Positions 5,863-7,050 of a DNA stretch of 7,050 nucleotides are shown piece by piece (the stretch's first letter is position 1; each line of letters begins with the position of its first letter). Position numbers and translations under genes: made by a program. The notes under the pieces are model-generated. The model was not told the DNA's origin. It made no database searches and saw only the letters and a program-made list of their open reading frames with translations. Location of the stretch: contig JAFYQL010000062.1 of the NCBI GenBank assembly GCA_017547125.1, positions 1 to 7,050 of the forward strand, written 5' to 3'. The stretch is from Bacillota bacterium. GTDB lineage: Bacteria; Bacillota; Clostridia; Lachnospirales; Anaerotignaceae.

Positions 5863-5907
5863 ATTTTCAACTCCTTTCAGAATATTCCCGCCGTCCCTCC
5901 CATATTT

Positions 5908-7050
5908 TTAAATTCCGCTTTCGTACTTTTCGCTTCCAACCTCTTCAACAAAAGGATGCATGCTCAAAAGTGTTTCACGGCTTAAAAGTTCGTTGCTCAT
6001 GTTTATCATCTGCACTGTTTCATAATCATTTGTAATCATGTTTTTCTTAATGCTTACCCTAAGGTCCTCACTGTCAAACTCTGTCTCATGCTTCATGTTG
6101 TAATCCTCAACTATGTACCACAGTAATTCTTTGATTGCTTTCTTAAGCCTTGTAATCACACTGTCAGCCTTAAGGTCAAGCAAAGTATACTGATATCTCA
6201 ATGAAACACCGCTCGGTGCATTAGACAGCCTGTCCACATCAAGGTCAACACCCTGACCGAACTGAAAAATATCTCTTCTCAGCATCTTCATAAATTCAAG
6301 TCTGCCTTCCATGCTAAGCTCTGTCTGCTTTGCTTCCACAGCACCGCCGTTGTCATTTATGTGTACTGCCTTGTTTATCTGAAGCTTCTTCGCAATGGCC
6401 GCAGCAGTCTCTCCGCCATACCCCTGAATAACCCAATAAAGTTCTACAAGGTCAGTAAGGTTATTCACGCCTTCACTACTCAGCATGTCATAGGCATCAA
6501 TAAGCCCCTTTATGCCCTCAAGGTCAGTTGTACCCTTTCCATTATTTTTCAATATAACAAAAGGCACTCTGCCCCAGCCGTGTGCCTCTCTTTCAGTCTC
6601 ATATCCGTCCTCTGTGCTCACACCCCACCAGTGCGGACAAGGATTATGCTCCATTCCCATATCCATCACATAGTTTCTGTTGTCATCTTCCACAAAGTAT
6701 GTAACGTCGTCTTTTGTCCACCATTCAATTCTTTTTCTCAGATATTTCTGCCCGTTTCTCATCACCACAGTGTCATAATATCTTATTACCTGCTCCAGCT
6801 CATTTTCATACCTGCTATCATAAATAGGAATAATCTCCTCTGCCGGCACAATGGTATAACAAAGCTTTCCTTTCTCGTCATAATAAACGTGAACACATTC
6901 AAACCCCTTGTTGCTTGCCCCTGTCATAAGATCCTGAAGCACCATATTAAAGTCTTCCATGCAGACCTTTTCCACCATCATCTCAAGACTGTCGCTTTTT
7001 TCCTTGTCACATCCCACTGCCTTGATAACAGGCTTTCTGCCAAGAATATA
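5908..7050 (-). CDS. portal protein, SPP1 gp6-like (5' end outside window)
   Basis: The frame is open to the window edge and gives 380 residues of C-terminal sequence. The visible start YILGRKPVIKAVGCDKEKSD is internal to the protein: a YxLGxPV stretch usually comes about 70-100 residues into SPP1-type portals. GTG at 7017 is therefore an internal valine, not a start. Other family marks are the EEIIPIYD stretch (about visible residues 71-78), WGRVPFVILKNNGKGTTDLE (about 159-178) followed by IKGLIDAYDMLSSEGVNNLT, and the NAPSGVSLRYQYTLLDLKAD stretch (277-296). The portal forms the dodecameric ring at one head vertex through which DNA is packaged and ejected, and binds terminase and connector. 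The C-terminus ends normally. The next gene, a scaffold, starts 45 bases later, so no MuF/gp7-like head morphogenesis gene follows. The upstream neighbour outside the window is probably the large terminase subunit. Confidence 0.93.
   Translation of the reverse strand, partial: YILGRKPVIKAVGCDKEKSDSLEMMVEKVCMEDFNMVLQDLMTGASNKGFECVHVYYDEKGKLCYTIVPAEEIIPIYDSRYENELEQVIRYYDTVVMRNGQKYLRKRIEWWTKDDVTYFVEDDNRNYVMDMGMEHNPCPHWWGVSTEDGYETEREAHGWGRVPFVILKNNGKGTTDLEGIKGLIDAYDMLSSEGVNNLTDLVELYWVIQGYGGETAAAIAKKLQINKAVHINDNGGAVEAKQTELSMEGRLEFMKMLRRDIFQFGQGVDLDVDRLSNAPSGVSLRYQYTLLDLKADSVITRLKKAIKELLWYIVEDYNMKHETEFDSEDLRVSIKKNMITNDYETVQMINMSNELLSRETLLSMHPFVEEVGSEKYESGI

Noticed and set aside
5863..5907. Short minus-strand frame of eight codons in the portal-scaffold gap
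   Set aside because: It has no ribosome site, and its length and content look like chance. The gap is accounted for by the scaffold ribosome site.
7015..7017. GTG as the start of the portal gene
   Set aside because: The frame stays open to the window edge and the residues upstream (YILGRKPVIKA) match the portal family, so the GTG is an internal valine codon.
1..7050. A phage-derived toxin-delivery or tailocin cluster without a head
   Set aside because: Intact portal, scaffold, major capsid and connector genes are present, so this is a headed phage or prophage module and not a headless contractile injection system.

Overview
This window is part of the structural gene block of a contractile-tailed (myovirus-type) temperate phage or prophage of the PBSX/skin type. 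Every gene lies on the minus strand, so the transcript runs from position 7050 down to 1. AT-rich DNA, strong Shine-Dalgarno sequences of the AGGAGG type, some GTG starts and the protein families all point to a Gram-positive low-GC host. A clostridial host (Lachnospiraceae or relatives) is likely, but this is an inference from style and not proven. No host chromosomal gene, integrase, att site, tRNA, CRISPR array or insertion sequence is visible. Both ends of the window cut through genes.

In transcription order, the head module is the portal (5908-7050, 5' end cut off), a GP20-type scaffold (5428-5862), the HK97-fold major capsid protein (4534-5406), a head-tail connector (4190-4519) and a head-closure protein (3834-4196). 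The tail module follows: tail terminator (3424-3831), sheath (2126-3421), tail tube (1645-2112), tail assembly chaperone (1168-1590) with a -1 frameshift extension (to 1019), an XkdP-like LysM baseplate protein (377-1015) and the start of an XkdQ-like hub protein (1-375, 3' end cut off). Genes are packed with gaps of at most a few tens of bases or short overlaps. The portal, scaffold and capsid protein would build the head, and the connector, closure and terminator proteins would join it to the tail. The tube and sheath form the contractile tail, and XkdP/XkdQ-like proteins form the baseplate hub.

Three points stand out. First, the end of the chaperone gene carries a textbook -1 programmed frameshift signal: the heptamer A AAA AAC, a 5-nt spacer and a perfect 9-bp stem. 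It leads into a 51-codon extension missed by simple ORF calling. Second, the tape measure gene that normally follows this extension is absent, and the LysM gene starts 3 nt after the extension's stop codon. Third, a 14-bp perfect hairpin followed by a U-rich tract separates the abundant tube gene from the chaperone gene and looks like a terminator or attenuator. I see no sign of a defence system or other non-phage cargo; the unusual biology here is the tail-assembly arrangement.
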